64,000 nucleotides of DNA from CAYYNP01 sp964472545 (GTDB lineage: Bacteria; Planctomycetota; Planctomycetia; Pirellulales; Thermoguttaceae), in assembly GCA_964472545.1 (NCBI GenBank), contig CAYYNP010000009.1:1-64000 (forward strand). Direction: 5' to 3'. The notes beneath the pieces were generated by a model. That model ran no database searches and was not told the origin of the DNA. It saw only the letters and a program-made list of their open reading frames with translations. Within the stretch, counting starts at the first letter, position 1; each line of letters starts with the position of its first letter. The position numbers and the translations under genes are program-made. Below, piece after piece: positions 33,572 through 43,705 of this stretch.

Positions 33572-35878
33572 ATGAGCAGCCGTATGCCGAAACAGCAGCA
33601 AAACCTATTCGACACCGAGCCCGAGCCGTGGCAGCTCGACGATCAGGCCGAGCAGCCGGTCGCCACCGTCGTGCTGCTTGATGGCCCGTCGCAAGAGTAT
33701 GACTACTCGGTGCCCGCCCAGATCGGCGAGACGCTCCAACCGGGATGCCGGGTGCGCGTACCACTGGGGCGGGGGAATCGGCTGGTCTTCGGCTATTGCG
33801 TGCGGCTTCAAACGCGCCCGGCTGGCACGCGGCGATTGAAACCAATCGCCGAGGTCGTCGACCAACGGAGCCTCCTCTCGCCGGCCATGTTGCGTCTGAC
33901 CGAGTGGATTGCCACCCGGTACTTGTGCAACTGGTCGGCCGTGCTACAGGCCGTCGTGCCGGCGGGCGTCCGTGGCCAGGCCGGAACGCGGCTGACCACT
34001 TTGCTGAGCGTCGATCCGTCCGTTGTCCAAAAGCTGGGCGAATTGAAACTCCCGGAGAAACAGGCCGCCGTGATGAAGGCCCTGTTGCGGGCACGGCGGC
34101 CGATGGCTCCCGGCGCGCTGGCCCGCTCGGCCAAGTGTAGCCAGGCACCAATTACGGCCCTGCGGCGGCGAGGGCTGATCCGCGCAAAGACCGGCCGCGT
34201 CGAGCAAGACCGCGAGGCGTTTTCCGAGACGACCGTCCGCGAAGACCATCTGGTGCTCAATCCCGACCAGCAATCGGCCCTGGACGCCATCCTCCACACG
34301 CTCAACTCCCGCGAGCACAAGACTGTGCTGGTCCACGGCGTGACCGGCAGCGGCAAGACGGAGGTCTACATCCAAGCGATTCATGAGGTGATCGGCTTCG
34401 GTCGCCAGGCGATAGTGTTGGTGCCGGAGATCAGTCTCACCCCGCAGACGGTCCAGCGGTTCCGCTCGCGCTTCGGCCGGGTGGCCGTATTGCACAGCCA
34501 CTTAAGCGATGCCGACCGCCATTGGCACTGGCAGCAGATCGTCCGCGGCGAAGTGCCGGTCGTGGTGGGCGCGCGCAGTGCGATCTTCGCTCCCACGCCC
34601 AACCTCGGGTTGATCGTGCTTGACGAAGAACACGAGTCGTCGTTCAAGCAGGCCACCGCCCCGCGGTATCATGCCCGCGACGTGGCCATCGCCCGGGCGT
34701 CGGCCGAAGGCGTGCCGCTGGTGCTGGGCTCCGCCACGCCGTCGCTGGAGAGTTGGCATCGGGCAGGCCGCGGGGAGTATACGCTGGTGAGCATGCCGCG
34801 GCGAGTGCTCGATCGGCCGTTACCGGTCGTGGGCACGATCGATCTGCGGAGTGAAACCCATCGGCGATATTCCGGCGGCGCGATCAGCCGTCAGTTGCAC
34901 GCCGCGATGCACGCCGCTCTGGACGCCAAAGGCCAGGTGATCCTGCTATTGAATCGCCGCGGCTTCTCCACCCATATCCAGTGCCCCGCCTGTGGCCATG
35001 CCGTACGATGCCCCGACTGCGACATCGCGCTGACGCATCATCGCACGGAAGCAATCGCCCTATGCCACTACTGCGACCACGAAATCCCCGCCCCGGCCAC
35101 TTGCCCCGAATGCGGCTTCGGCGGGATTCGCTACTCGGGCCTTGGCACGCAGCGATTGGAGGCGGAGGTCCGCCGGCGCTTTCCGGGCGTGTCGTGCCTG
35201 CGGATGGATACCGACACCATGCAGCGCCCCGGCAGCCACGAACGGGCTCTCACCCGGTTTCGTTCCGGTGAAGTGCAGGTGCTGCTGGGCACGCAGATGA
35301 TCGCCAAAGGGCTCGACTTCCCCAACGTCACGTTGGTCGGCGTAATCAATGCCGATACGGCCTTGCACCTGCCCGACTTCCGCGCGGCCGAGCGCACGTT
35401 TCACCTGGTCACGCAAGTCGCCGGCCGCACCGGCCGCGGGGAAAAGGGCGGCCGCGTGCTGGTGCAGACGTACAGCCCCGACCATCCGGCCATTCGGGCG
35501 GCGGTGCGCCACGACTATCCGCTGTTTGCCTCCGGCGAGTTACCCATCCGCGAGATGCTCTCGTATCCCCCGTTTGCCGCCATGATCCGCCTGGTGGTTC
35601 GCGGGCCCCAGGAGCAGATCGCTGCGGGATTCGCCCAACACCTGGCCGAGCAGATACAAGAGGCACTGCGGGCCGCCGGCGCCGAACCCACGCAACGCAT
35701 CCTGGGCCCGGCCCCGGCCCCCTTCGCCCGGCTCCGCGGCAAGTACCGATTCCAGATCCAGGTCCAGGGCCTCGTCCACGAACTGCTCCGCGCGGCCGTA
35801 CAGCGCGCCACCGGCGACTTGCAGCCGCCGGACGAAGTCCAGTGGATCGTCGACGTCGACCCGTTGGACATGCTCTGA
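33572..35878 (+). CDS. priA: Primosomal protein N' (replication restart helicase)
   Basis: 768 residues from ATG 33572; ATG 33584 is an alternative and no ribosome site decides. N-terminal 3'-DNA-binding region (about 30-110, VLLDGPSQEYDYSVP), a winged-helix-like part, then helicase lobes: GVTGSGKTEVY near 260, LVPEISLTPQT, VGARSAIFAP, LDEEHESS near 345 and GSATPSLES. The zinc-binding cluster of eight cysteines (CPACG, CPDC, CHYC, CPECG) lies near 472-518. C-terminal motifs LGTQMIAKGLDFPNV and TQVAGRTGRG complete it. PriA reloads the replisome at stalled forks. Length slightly above E. coli (732). A TATTGT box 13 bases before the start hints at a short leader. Confidence 0.93.
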   Translation: MSSRMPKQQQNLFDTEPEPWQLDDQAEQPVATVVLLDGPSQEYDYSVPAQIGETLQPGCRVRVPLGRGNRLVFGYCVRLQTRPAGTRRLKPIAEVVDQRSLLSPAMLRLTEWIATRYLCNWSAVLQAVVPAGVRGQAGTRLTTLLSVDPSVVQKLGELKLPEKQAAVMKALLRARRPMAPGALARSAKCSQAPITALRRRGLIRAKTGRVEQDREAFSETTVREDHLVLNPDQQSALDAILHTLNSREHKTVLVHGVTGSGKTEVYIQAIHEVIGFGRQAIVLVPEISLTPQTVQRFRSRFGRVAVLHSHLSDADRHWHWQQIVRGEVPVVVGARSAIFAPTPNLGLIVLDEEHESSFKQATAPRYHARDVAIARASAEGVPLVLGSATPSLESWHRAGRGEYTLVSMPRRVLDRPLPVVGTIDLRSETHRRYSGGAISRQLHAAMHAALDAKGQVILLLNRRGFSTHIQCPACGHAVRCPDCDIALTHHRTEAIALCHYCDHEIPAPATCPECGFGGIRYSGLGTQRLEAEVRRRFPGVSCLRMDTDTMQRPGSHERALTRFRSGEVQVLLGTQMIAKGLDFPNVTLVGVINADTALHLPDFRAAERTFHLVTQVAGRTGRGEKGGRVLVQTYSPDHPAIRAAVRHDYPLFASGELPIREMLSYPPFAAMIRLVVRGPQEQIAAGFAQHLAEQIQEALRAAGAEPTQRILGPAPAPFARLRGKYRFQIQVQGLVHELLRAAVQRATGDLQPPDEVQWIVDVDPLDML

Positions 35879-35882
35879 CGCG

Positions 35883-38800
35883 CTACCCGCCGCCAAACAA
35901 CGCTGCGCAGTCTGCAAACGCCTGGGTCGCACGCAGCCCGATCACGGCGTCGATCACCGAGTCGACGTCGCTGAGGCTGCGGAACCGGGCCATCAGCCAG
36001 TCGATCACGGTCAGGTGACCACTTTCCACGTACAGATCGTTTTCCGTCGCCGAGCCGCCGCCGTTGACAAAGTCGCCCACCGCAACGATCGTATCCCTCC
36101 CCGCTCCGCCCTCGACCACTTCGTCCGGCGTCGTCGGATCGACCCACTCCGGGCGTGGATACGCGAAGCGGTGATCTGCCAGTAGATAGTCGTCGCCGCC
36201 GTGGCCAAACAGTTCGTCCCGGCCATCGCCGCCGAAGATCGCGTCGGCCGCCTGTCCGCCGGCCAGCACGTCGTCGCCGTCGCCACCGGCCAGCAACGAC
36301 GTCACGTCGGTGAAGTTGACCAGCCAATCGTCACCTCCGCGGCCCCACGCCTGCACGGCCTCGACGTCTGCCACGCGGAAGATCTGGTACTCCGCCGCGG
36401 CGTTTCGCTGGCTTTCGAACTCCGGGTGCTGATCGGCCAATGCAGCCAACGCCGCGTCGGCCGACGTGACGAAATCCAGCACGAGCACTTTGTCGGCCGC
36501 GTCCGTGCCCGCGATGCGCAGCCCGTCGCCGATTGCGGTCAACCCCGCCTCATCGCCCGCATCGAGCCGCACCGTCGTCAATTTGCCCGCCGCCACGGCG
36601 AACGACACCTCGTCGTCCCCTCCGCCCGACGCGATATCCAACACCTCCACGTCCTCATAGTCGAACCGCATCGGCCCGCCCGGCCCCTGCCATCGCACGG
36701 CGCTTTCGCCGTCGTCGATGCAAAACACGTCCCGGCCGTCCGTCGCCACGATGGCCAGCGTATCCTGCCCGTCGCCCGCGTCGAATCGCAGTACGCCGTC
36801 GGGCCACGTCGCCGTCTCAAATTCCGCCGTATCCAGATTCAACGTCAACCTATCGTCGCCGCTGCCGCCGTAAACCTCCAACCGAGTTCCGCCGCTGCCG
36901 ATCTTCCCGCCGATTTCACCGGCTCCAACGCCGTCGACGTCGTCGACACCCACGTGCAATTCGACCGCAGCCGACGCCGTCACTTCGGCTCCTTGCGGTA
37001 TCACCACGCCATCGCCCGCCCGCAACACGACATCGCCGGCCCCAGCCGCCACAATGCCTCCGTCGGCAATCTTCAGATCGTCGCCGCTTGCCCCGGTCTC
37101 GCCTGCCACCAACTCGATCCCACCGCTTGCCGCGGCGACGTTCTCCGCGATTGTCAGTGCTCCTTGGTTGAAAACCACGACGTCGCCGCCGCCCGCGGTC
37201 AGGCCGATCAACACCGAAGTCATCCCGCCGATGGTCAGGCTTCCGGTGTTCGCCAACAGCAGCCCGCCGTTGCCGACGGCCGCTTCGAGTACGGCCATCT
37301 CCGATTCGATCGCGTCGCCCGTGCCGAAGCCGGCCGCGGCGGGCACCAGCAGTTCGGCTGCGGTGAGATTGGCGACGGCGGTGGGGCCGGGCAGGTCGTT
37401 GGCGTCGAGGATGTTGCCGGCCGCGGTGAGCGTGATCCGGCCGCCGGGCGACGACAGCACGCCGGCCAAGCTCAGGTCGCTGCCGCCGGAGGCGTCGGCG
37501 TCGCCGGCGGTTAGGGCGATCGCACCAGAGAGGCCGTCGTTGGCCGGGGTGGCGTCGCCCGGGGCGCCGGACGTGGTCGCGTCGACGATCGAGATCGGGC
37601 CGTCGAGCGTGGCGATCGTCACCTCGCCGCCGCTGCCGCCGTCGCCGGCCGGGTTGGCCGCCCCGGACGTATCGACCGCGCCGAGCAGATCGACGCCCGT
37701 GCCCGCCTCGAGCGTCACGTGGCCCCCGTCGTCGCCGTCGGCCGCCGGCGTGGTGGCGATCGACCCGTCGGCCGTCGAGCCGATGCCGCCGGCCGCGTCG
37801 ATCGTCACCTCGCCCCCGCCGCTGTCGAGCGCGGCTTGCANNNNNNNNNNNNNNNNNNNNNNNNNNNNNNNNNNNNNNNNNNNNNNNNNNNNNNNNNNNN
37901 NNNNNNNNNNNNNNNNNNNNNNNNNNNNNNNNNNNNNNNNCCGCCGGCCGCGTCGATCGTCACCTCGCCCCCGCCGCTGTCGAGCGCGGCTTGCAAGATG
38001 ATGTCGCCGTCGGAGGAGAGGTCGATGAGTCCGCCGGAGGATTCGATCGGGAAACGAAGATCGAGCGTATCGACGCAGCGGACGGTCACGTCGCCGGACA
38101 CGGTGATTACGGCGTCGAGGGCGACGGTTTCGGCGTCGACAGTGAGGTTCTTGTCGGCGCCGAGCGTAACGGCCGTATCGAAGGTGATTTGGTCGGTGTC
38201 GCCTTGACCGTTGATGACCAGCGAGGCCGCGAAGCCGGCGCCGAAGCCGTCGATTCGGATCGTGTCGCCGCCTCCGCCGGCGTTGATCGTGAGCGAACCG
38301 GCGGGGTTGGGGAAGGTGTGGGTCTCGATCGTTCCGCTGGTGGCCGCGACGGTGGTCTGCCCGGCGCCGGCGTCGGTTATCACGACGACGTCGTCGGTGT
38401 TGGGGAAGTTGAGCACCACGTCGTCGGCGGAGCCTCCCACGATGGGTTCGAGGCCGGTGTATTGGATCGTGCTGGTTTGATCGCCGCGGAGGTGCAGGAT
38501 GCTGCCGTCGTGCGGGCTCCGGCAGTTGTAGGTGACGGTGTCGAAATCGCCGCCGCGGACTTCGAGTACGTCCATTCCGGCGGCGGAATTGTCCTGGCCG
38601 TTGTAGATCAGGCCGCTTTTCGGCAGCGACGTGCCTGGGGGGAAGACGACGATCATCAGGTCGTCGCCGTCGCCCGCGTCGAACTGCAGCGAGGCGACAC
38701 CGTCGAGCGTAATCGTCGCGGCACCGTTGAGCGAGTAGGCAACGCGATCGGCGTCGATGGCGGTGACCTCGATCGTGTCGTCGCCGGGCGTACCGACGAT

Positions 38801-39673
38801 CGCCGTCGAGACGTTCTCGGGCGACGGCGTATCCGAGAGGTCGATCAAGTTCAGCGCGGTCAGGAACGTCGTTTGGTTGTTTCGTGCCAGCAGGACGTCG
38901 GACGTGTTGACGCGTCCGTCCCGGTTGAAGTCGTAGGGCAGATCGACGGCCGCCGGGTCGAGAAAATTGTGGGGGTTGTTTCGCACCAGGAGCAGATCGG
39001 TGGGCGTGACCTTGGCGTCGGTGTCGAGGTTGCCGCTCTCGCCGACGGCATTGCCGAAGTAGAAGACGTCGTCGTGCGTCAGGCCCGTGTCTTCTACGGC
39101 GAGGACGGTTACCTGGAGCCACCGGTTGCGGATCGTATAGTCGGGCCAAGCGAGGGTGATGCGGTCGGAATCGTCGGTGCCTGCCTCGGGGCGGACGGTG
39201 ATCGAAGGAGCGACGTCGAGGGTCGTCCAGCCGGCCGGATCGGAATCGTTGCCGGTGCGGAAGACGAAGTCGTCGGCGTCGAACGAGGCGTTTTCGGGCA
39301 GGCCGAGAACGTCGACCATAACGCCGTTGATGCCGCGGCCGTAGCTGGTGTAGTTTTCGAAACCGGCGGTCTGCCCCGGAAGCAGGGCGACCTTGTCGAC
39401 GGCGATGGCCACGTCGTCGAGGGGGTCGGATGCGCCGGCGGCGTCCGGGGCGGCGTCGAAGGCCGAGTTGTCGTAGAAGACGTGGCGATCGACCACGGCG
39501 GCTTCGGCCAACAGGCCGGCCGCGGGGTCGAGGCCTGCATGGAGCAGTCGGCGAGCTTCCAGCGGCTCGCAGGCCAAACGCCGGTGGCGACCGGTGAGCT
39601 GGCGGGCGGAATGGGCCGGCCGCGAGCGAACGGGGGATGGACGTCGGGCCGTGTCGAGGAGGCGGTGCATCAT
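35883..39673 (-). CDS. Large exported dockerin/RTX-type surface protein, interrupted by an assembly gap
   Basis: Start ATG 39673. Basic N-terminus, then ACEPLEARRLLHAG, a planctomycete export/anchor-type motif. A beta domain (about 45-165) is followed by two dockerin-like calcium loops (DTDAKVTPTDLLLVRNN and DFNRDGRVNTSDVLLARNN, about 205-255). A long Asp/Gly-rich beta-helix region follows, and RTX-type nonapeptides (GGDGDDVLAGG, GHGGDDYLLA) lie near the C-terminus. Both sides of the 100-N gap end in the same 55 bases and read the same frame. If the contigs overlap there, removing 155 bases gives a continuous frame of 1211 residues. The short protein with Ns only is a scaffold artefact. Probably extracellular; adhesion or matrix role inferred from the domains. 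Confidence 0.75.
37786..37995. other. Scaffold gap flanked by identical 55-bp contig ends
   Basis: Positions 37841-37940 are N. The 55 bases before the gap (37786-37840) equal the 55 bases after it (37941-37995). Adjacent contigs sharing exactly one k-mer is typical of a de Bruijn assembler with k = 55, so the true gap may be zero. Confidence 0.8.
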
Positions 39674-40028
39674 GGGATCTGTCCTGCCGACCAGTGAGAC
39701 GCGATGGGGGAGGGCCCGCCCCGATTCGAACCGGAACGGGCAGCCGACACGGCGGCCGGGCTTCCTCACCACGTGGCGGGCCGCCCGGCCGGCGTATCAC
39801 CTTCCCCTAGGGGTTACGGGAGATATTGTGGTTGGGCAGCGAGGAGGTGTCAAGCAGACTGGCGAATCGAGGCAGAATAGGAGTCGAGAGCGAAATGGGA
39901 GGCCCTTCGGTCCGGCTGGCAGCGAGCCGCACCGGGTTCTTGCCGAAGGTGGTCACCCTGCCGGTTTCCGCCTATACTGGCCACCGAGAAGGTTGCCTGT
40001 CTACGCTGGTTTTTCGAGGGGAAACGGC
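39674..40028. promoter_or_regulatory. Divergent intergenic region between the surface protein and the Tad operon
   Basis: About 355 bases between two divergent starts, so promoters in both directions are expected. A GAGGGGAAACGG ribosome site precedes ATG 40029. Several open frames here are non-coding. I could not place a confident -35/-10 pair; ATATTGTGG near 39831 is the only AT-rich -10-like box. Confidence 0.35.
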
Positions 40029-40727
40029 ATGAGTCACTCAATCAAGTTGCTGATTCCGGTGGGGTTGGGGATCGTGGCGGCGGGCATCAACTGGTTTGCG
40101 GTGAAGCGGATGACGGAGCCGGTCTACTTCGTGCAGGTGACCACCGAGGTTGCCGAGGGGACCGTCTTCACGAAAGACAATCTGGGCGCCGCCGAGTTGC
40201 CGGCCCATTATGCGGACCTCAAGGATACGGCCTTTCCCTACGCCGAAGACGAAGGCGTGGGCGTCTTGCTCGGCAAGAGGGCGACACGGCACTATCGCAA
40301 GGGCGACCTGGTCTTCCGCCGCGACAGGGCAGAACCTGGCCCGTTGGGCTCGCTCAAGGCCGATGAGGAGGTGCACGTGGTCTCAATGGGCAACGTCGAC
40401 ACGGTGCCGCAGTTCATGCGGATCGGCGGTGAGATCAGCTTCCGTTTCCAGGCGGCCGGGCAGCCCGACGACGCAGAGTGGGTGGGGCCGTTCAAACTGC
40501 GGAGCGTCGGATCGAGGATCGTCGACAATCCCTACGGCGAGAACCAGCCGGATGAGATCGGGCAGGTGTCCAACGTCGGGGTGATCCTCGAGAAAGAGGG
40601 CAGCGAGGGCCGCACGGCGATGGACGATCGGCTGGAGGAACTCTGCGACAAGCAGGCGGCCGGGGCGGCGACGTTGCTGCGGATCAAGTATCACTCGCCG
40701 CAGGAAGAGGGATCGGAGACGCCGTAA
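40029..40727 (+). CDS. Flp pilus assembly CpaB-like (SAF-domain) protein
   Basis: 232 residues from ATG 40029, preceded by GAGGGG. N-terminal membrane anchor (IKLLIPVGLGIVAAGINWFAV) then a SAF-like region with VYFVQVTTEVAEGTVFTKDNL, LPAHYADLKDTAFPYAED, GVGVLLGKRATRHYRKGDLVF, as in CpaB/RcpC proteins that cap or bind the Tad secretin channel. The C-terminal part departs from CpaB. The stop overlaps the next gene's ATG as TAATG, so it is coupled to tadA. Context of TadA, TadB and TadC supports a Tad role; sequence similarity alone is modest, so a generic SAF-domain protein is possible. Confidence 0.65.
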   Translation: MSHSIKLLIPVGLGIVAAGINWFAVKRMTEPVYFVQVTTEVAEGTVFTKDNLGAAELPAHYADLKDTAFPYAEDEGVGVLLGKRATRHYRKGDLVFRRDRAEPGPLGSLKADEEVHVVSMGNVDTVPQFMRIGGEISFRFQAAGQPDDAEWVGPFKLRSVGSRIVDNPYGENQPDEIGQVSNVGVILEKEGSEGRTAMDDRLEELCDKQAAGAATLLRIKYHSPQEEGSETP

Positions 40728-42696
40728 TGCGGGTATGGTACAACAAGATCGGCGACGCGCAGGGCAGGTCTTCGACACGCAGGCCGATCGGATCTCGATC
40801 GGCCGTGGGGCCGACAACGACATCGTACTGGACAGCCCCTTCGTGGCCGAGACGGCGGCGATCATCGCCGAGAGCGGCTCGGCCTGGGAACTGACGCCCG
40901 CGGGCGAGAACGAGATCTTGCTGGGCTCGCAGGCGCTGCATCCGGGCGAGCGGGTGTTGATCGGCGGCGAGCAGCCGATCCAGATCTTCCCCTTCTCGCT
41001 GAGCCTGGAACCGCCCGCGACCGAAGGCCTCTCCGAGGTCGGGCTGCGCGAGGCACTGCAGATGCAGGGCTCGCGGCTGATTCTCGACGTGCATCGCGAG
41101 TTGCTCGAGCGGATGGACACGTCGGAATCGGAGGAGCAGCGCGGCGACAACGAAGAGTACTTGATGTCGTTGGAGAACGACCTGGAGGAGATCGCCCGCT
41201 TGCAGGGCTTTTTGAAGCCGGAATACGGCGCGCTGTTGGCGCACTTCTCGGCCAGCACGATCCAGGCGGAGTTGCTGCATCGAACGATCGAGACGTCGGC
41301 CGAGGGGGGCGACGTGTGGGCGTCGGACGGGCGCTGGCTGCGGATGTTCTCCGCGGTGGCCGACTTCGAGAGCGAACTCGACGCACTGGTCGAGCGCGTG
41401 GCGGCCGAGTTGGACCTGCCGGCCATCGAAGACCTCAGCCGTAAGATCGAGGCCGTCGACCGCGGCTTCTGGGACGCCTGGGGCCGGCTCAGCGGAGACC
41501 TCTATCCCGAGGTGGTCCAGTATCTCGCGCTGCGCTACCTGAAGAAACAGATCAAAGACATCGTTTTCGGCTACGGGCCGCTGGAAGACCTGCTGCGGAT
41601 GCCGAACATCTCGGAGATCATGGTGGTCGACCGGGAGAAGATCTACATCGAGAAGAACGGCGTGTTGGAGAAGTCCGGCCGGCGGTTCGTTTCCGATAAG
41701 GTGACCGAGTCGATCATCGAGCGAATCGTTTCACGCGTGGGCCGGCGGATCGACCGCTCGCAGCCGCTGGTCGACGCTCGATTGACCGACGGCAGCCGGG
41801 TAAACGCGGTGATCTCGCCGCTGGCCATCAGCGGACCATGTTTGACGATCCGCAAGTTTCCACACAGCCCACTCCGGATGGACGACCTGGTCGCTTGCGG
41901 CTCGCTGACCCGGACGGTGGCCGAGTTCCTGCGGGCCTCGGTCACGGCCAAGTGCAACATCCTGATTTCCGGCGGCACGGGCTCCGGCAAGACGACGCTG
42001 TTGAACTGCCTGAGCAACTTCATCCCGGACAAGGAGCGGATCGTGACCATCGAGGACACGGCCGAGTTGCAGTTGCAGAAGGACCACGTGGTGCGGATGG
42101 AGACCAAGTCGGCCAACGTGGAAGGGGTGGGGGAGTACTCGATCCGCGACCTGGTGCGCAACGCGCTGCGGATGCGGCCGGATCGCGTAGTGGTGGGCGA
42201 GTGCCGCGGGGCCGAGGCGCTCGACATGCTGCAGGCGATGAACACGGGCCACGACGGATCGATGACCACGATCCACGCCAACAACGCCGACGACGTGATT
42301 CTGCGGCTGGAGGTGTTGGTGCAGATGGCGGCCGAATTGCCGATCGACTCGATCCACCGACAGGTTGCCTCGGCCATCGACCTGATCGTGCAGCTTACCC
42401 GCATGCGCGACGGCAGCCGGCGGGTGTCGCAAGTGATGGAGATCATCGGCTACGACGCCCGGGAGAAGGCGATTCGCACGAAGGACCTATTCCTGCTGGT
42501 GGACGACGACGAGGGCGGCGAGAATGACGAGAACCACCAGGATGGTGCCGAGGATGCCGGTGACGAGGACGGCGAAGGGGAGGAGACCGACAAGAAGAAA
42601 GCAGGCGGCGAGTTGATGCCGACCGGGGCTTTGCCGACGTTCATGGACAAGTTGATCGAATCGGAACTGATCGATCTGGAAGCGTTTTATCTCTAG
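40727..42696 (+). CDS. tadA: Tad/Flp pilus ATPase with N-terminal FHA domain, frameshifted
   Basis: Intended start ATG 40727 overlaps the previous stop. The frame reads MRVWYNKIGDAQG, then changes frame near 40765 to continue QVFDTQADRISIGRGADNDIVLD; one missing C there restores one frame of 656 residues. FHA domain about 1-90. The CpaF/TadA ATPase spans about 250-620: GYGPLEDLL, ISEIMVVDRE, GGTGSGKTTLLNCL (Walker A), TIEDTAELQL, EGVGEYSIRDLVRNALRMRPD, GECRGAEALDMLQAMNTGHDGS and HANNADDV. A Glu/Asp-rich tail (about 590-630) precedes the C-terminus. The protein powers assembly of Flp pili at the inner membrane. The FHA domain implies phospho-dependent control. Confidence 0.85.
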
Positions 42697-42717
42697 TGTG
42701 ACTGACCTTTGGATTAT

Positions 42718-42814
42718 GGGTGGCCGGGGCAAAGCGCAGCGGTGCCCCAGTGACCCACCGGACAATACGAACTCCGACAACCTGGGGCACCGCTGCGCTT
42801 TGCCCCAGCCACCC
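42718..42814. repeat. Fixed-loop palindromic element, copy A
   Basis: 33-base arms (42718-42750 and 42782-42814) with a 31-base loop. Located between tadA and tadB in the pilus operon. Copies B and C are at 44686-44782 and 55814-55910. Confidence 0.9.
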
Positions 42815-42837
42815 CGCTCTTGCGGCTCCGCCCTGTT

Positions 42838-43683
42838 ATGCAAGCCTTGATCTTGACCAGCTCGGTACTCTGCTTCGCGGCCGTGTCGCTCGGCGCGCTG
42901 TGGGTGGGGCCGGCGTGGGACAAGGTCTCCCGGCGCTACGTTGCCGACATCACGCCGCGGTTGCGGGCGTTGGGTATCGAAAACGAGCGGATCGACGGCT
43001 ACCTGCGATGGTGGGGAATCGCCATGTTTGCCACCTTCTTCGTCTTCGGCATCGTGCTGGTGATGATCCCGGTGGCGATCGGGTTGACGTATCTGGTGGC
43101 GATTGCGCCGCGCTACATTCTCGACTATCTGGTTTCGCGGCGGAGGATTCTGCTGCGCGATCAGATGGTGCGCGCGTCCGTTGCATTGGCCAACGCGGCG
43201 CGGGCGGGGATGTCGCTGCCGCAAGGGCTGGACCTCGTGGCCAAAGAGGCCGCCGAGCCGCTGGCCACCGAGTTTCGCCGCATCACCAGCGCGTTTCACG
43301 CCGGACGCCCGCTTTCGGACGCGCTCGGCGACGTGCAGCAGCGGCTGCAACTCGAAGTGTTCAACGTCTTCACCTCGGCCGTGCTGGTCTGCATGGAGCG
43401 GGGCGGGCAGATCTCGTATGCCCTGGAACGGATCAGCGAAGACCTCCAGGAATTGCAGCGGCTGGAACGCAAACTGGAGGCCGATACCGCCTCGGGACGC
43501 CGGCTGACTCTGCTGTTGGCGTGCTTCCCCTTTGCCTTCCTTATCGGCTTCACCTTCCTCGACCCGCCGATGATGGGCACGCTCTATCATTCGTTCTTGG
43601 GACAGATCGTGCTGCTGAGCGTGGGGGCCGTGGTCTATTTCGCCGTACGATGGTGTGTCTGGATACTGGATATCGATTTCTGA
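42838..43683 (+). CDS. tadB: Flp pilus inner-membrane platform protein TadB
   Basis: 281 residues from ATG 42838. N-terminal membrane segment, then two hydrophobic segments about 65-90 (IAMFATFFVFGIVLVMIPVAIGLTYLVAI). The T2SSF-type domain about 120-235 follows: MVRASVALANAARAGMSLPQGLDLVAKEAAEPL, EFRRITSAFHAGRPLSDAL and VFTSAVLVCMERGGQISYAL, with two C-terminal membrane segments (LACFPFAFLIGFTFL, FLGQIVLLSVGAVVYF). TadB with TadC forms the platform over the TadA motor for Flp pilus secretion. Separated from tadA by palindromic element A and from tadC by 22 bases. Confidence 0.85.
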   Translation: MQALILTSSVLCFAAVSLGALWVGPAWDKVSRRYVADITPRLRALGIENERIDGYLRWWGIAMFATFFVFGIVLVMIPVAIGLTYLVAIAPRYILDYLVSRRRILLRDQMVRASVALANAARAGMSLPQGLDLVAKEAAEPLATEFRRITSAFHAGRPLSDALGDVQQRLQLEVFNVFTSAVLVCMERGGQISYALERISEDLQELQRLERKLEADTASGRRLTLLLACFPFAFLIGFTFLDPPMMGTLYHSFLGQIVLLSVGAVVYFAVRWCVWILDIDF

Positions 43684-43705
43684 ACCTTGTGAGTACGACG
43701 CCACC

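Noticed and set aside
36201..37514. Long open frames on the plus strand opposite the large surface protein
   Set aside because: They mirror the GC- and repeat-rich coding strand of the surface protein and lack start signals; shadow frames.
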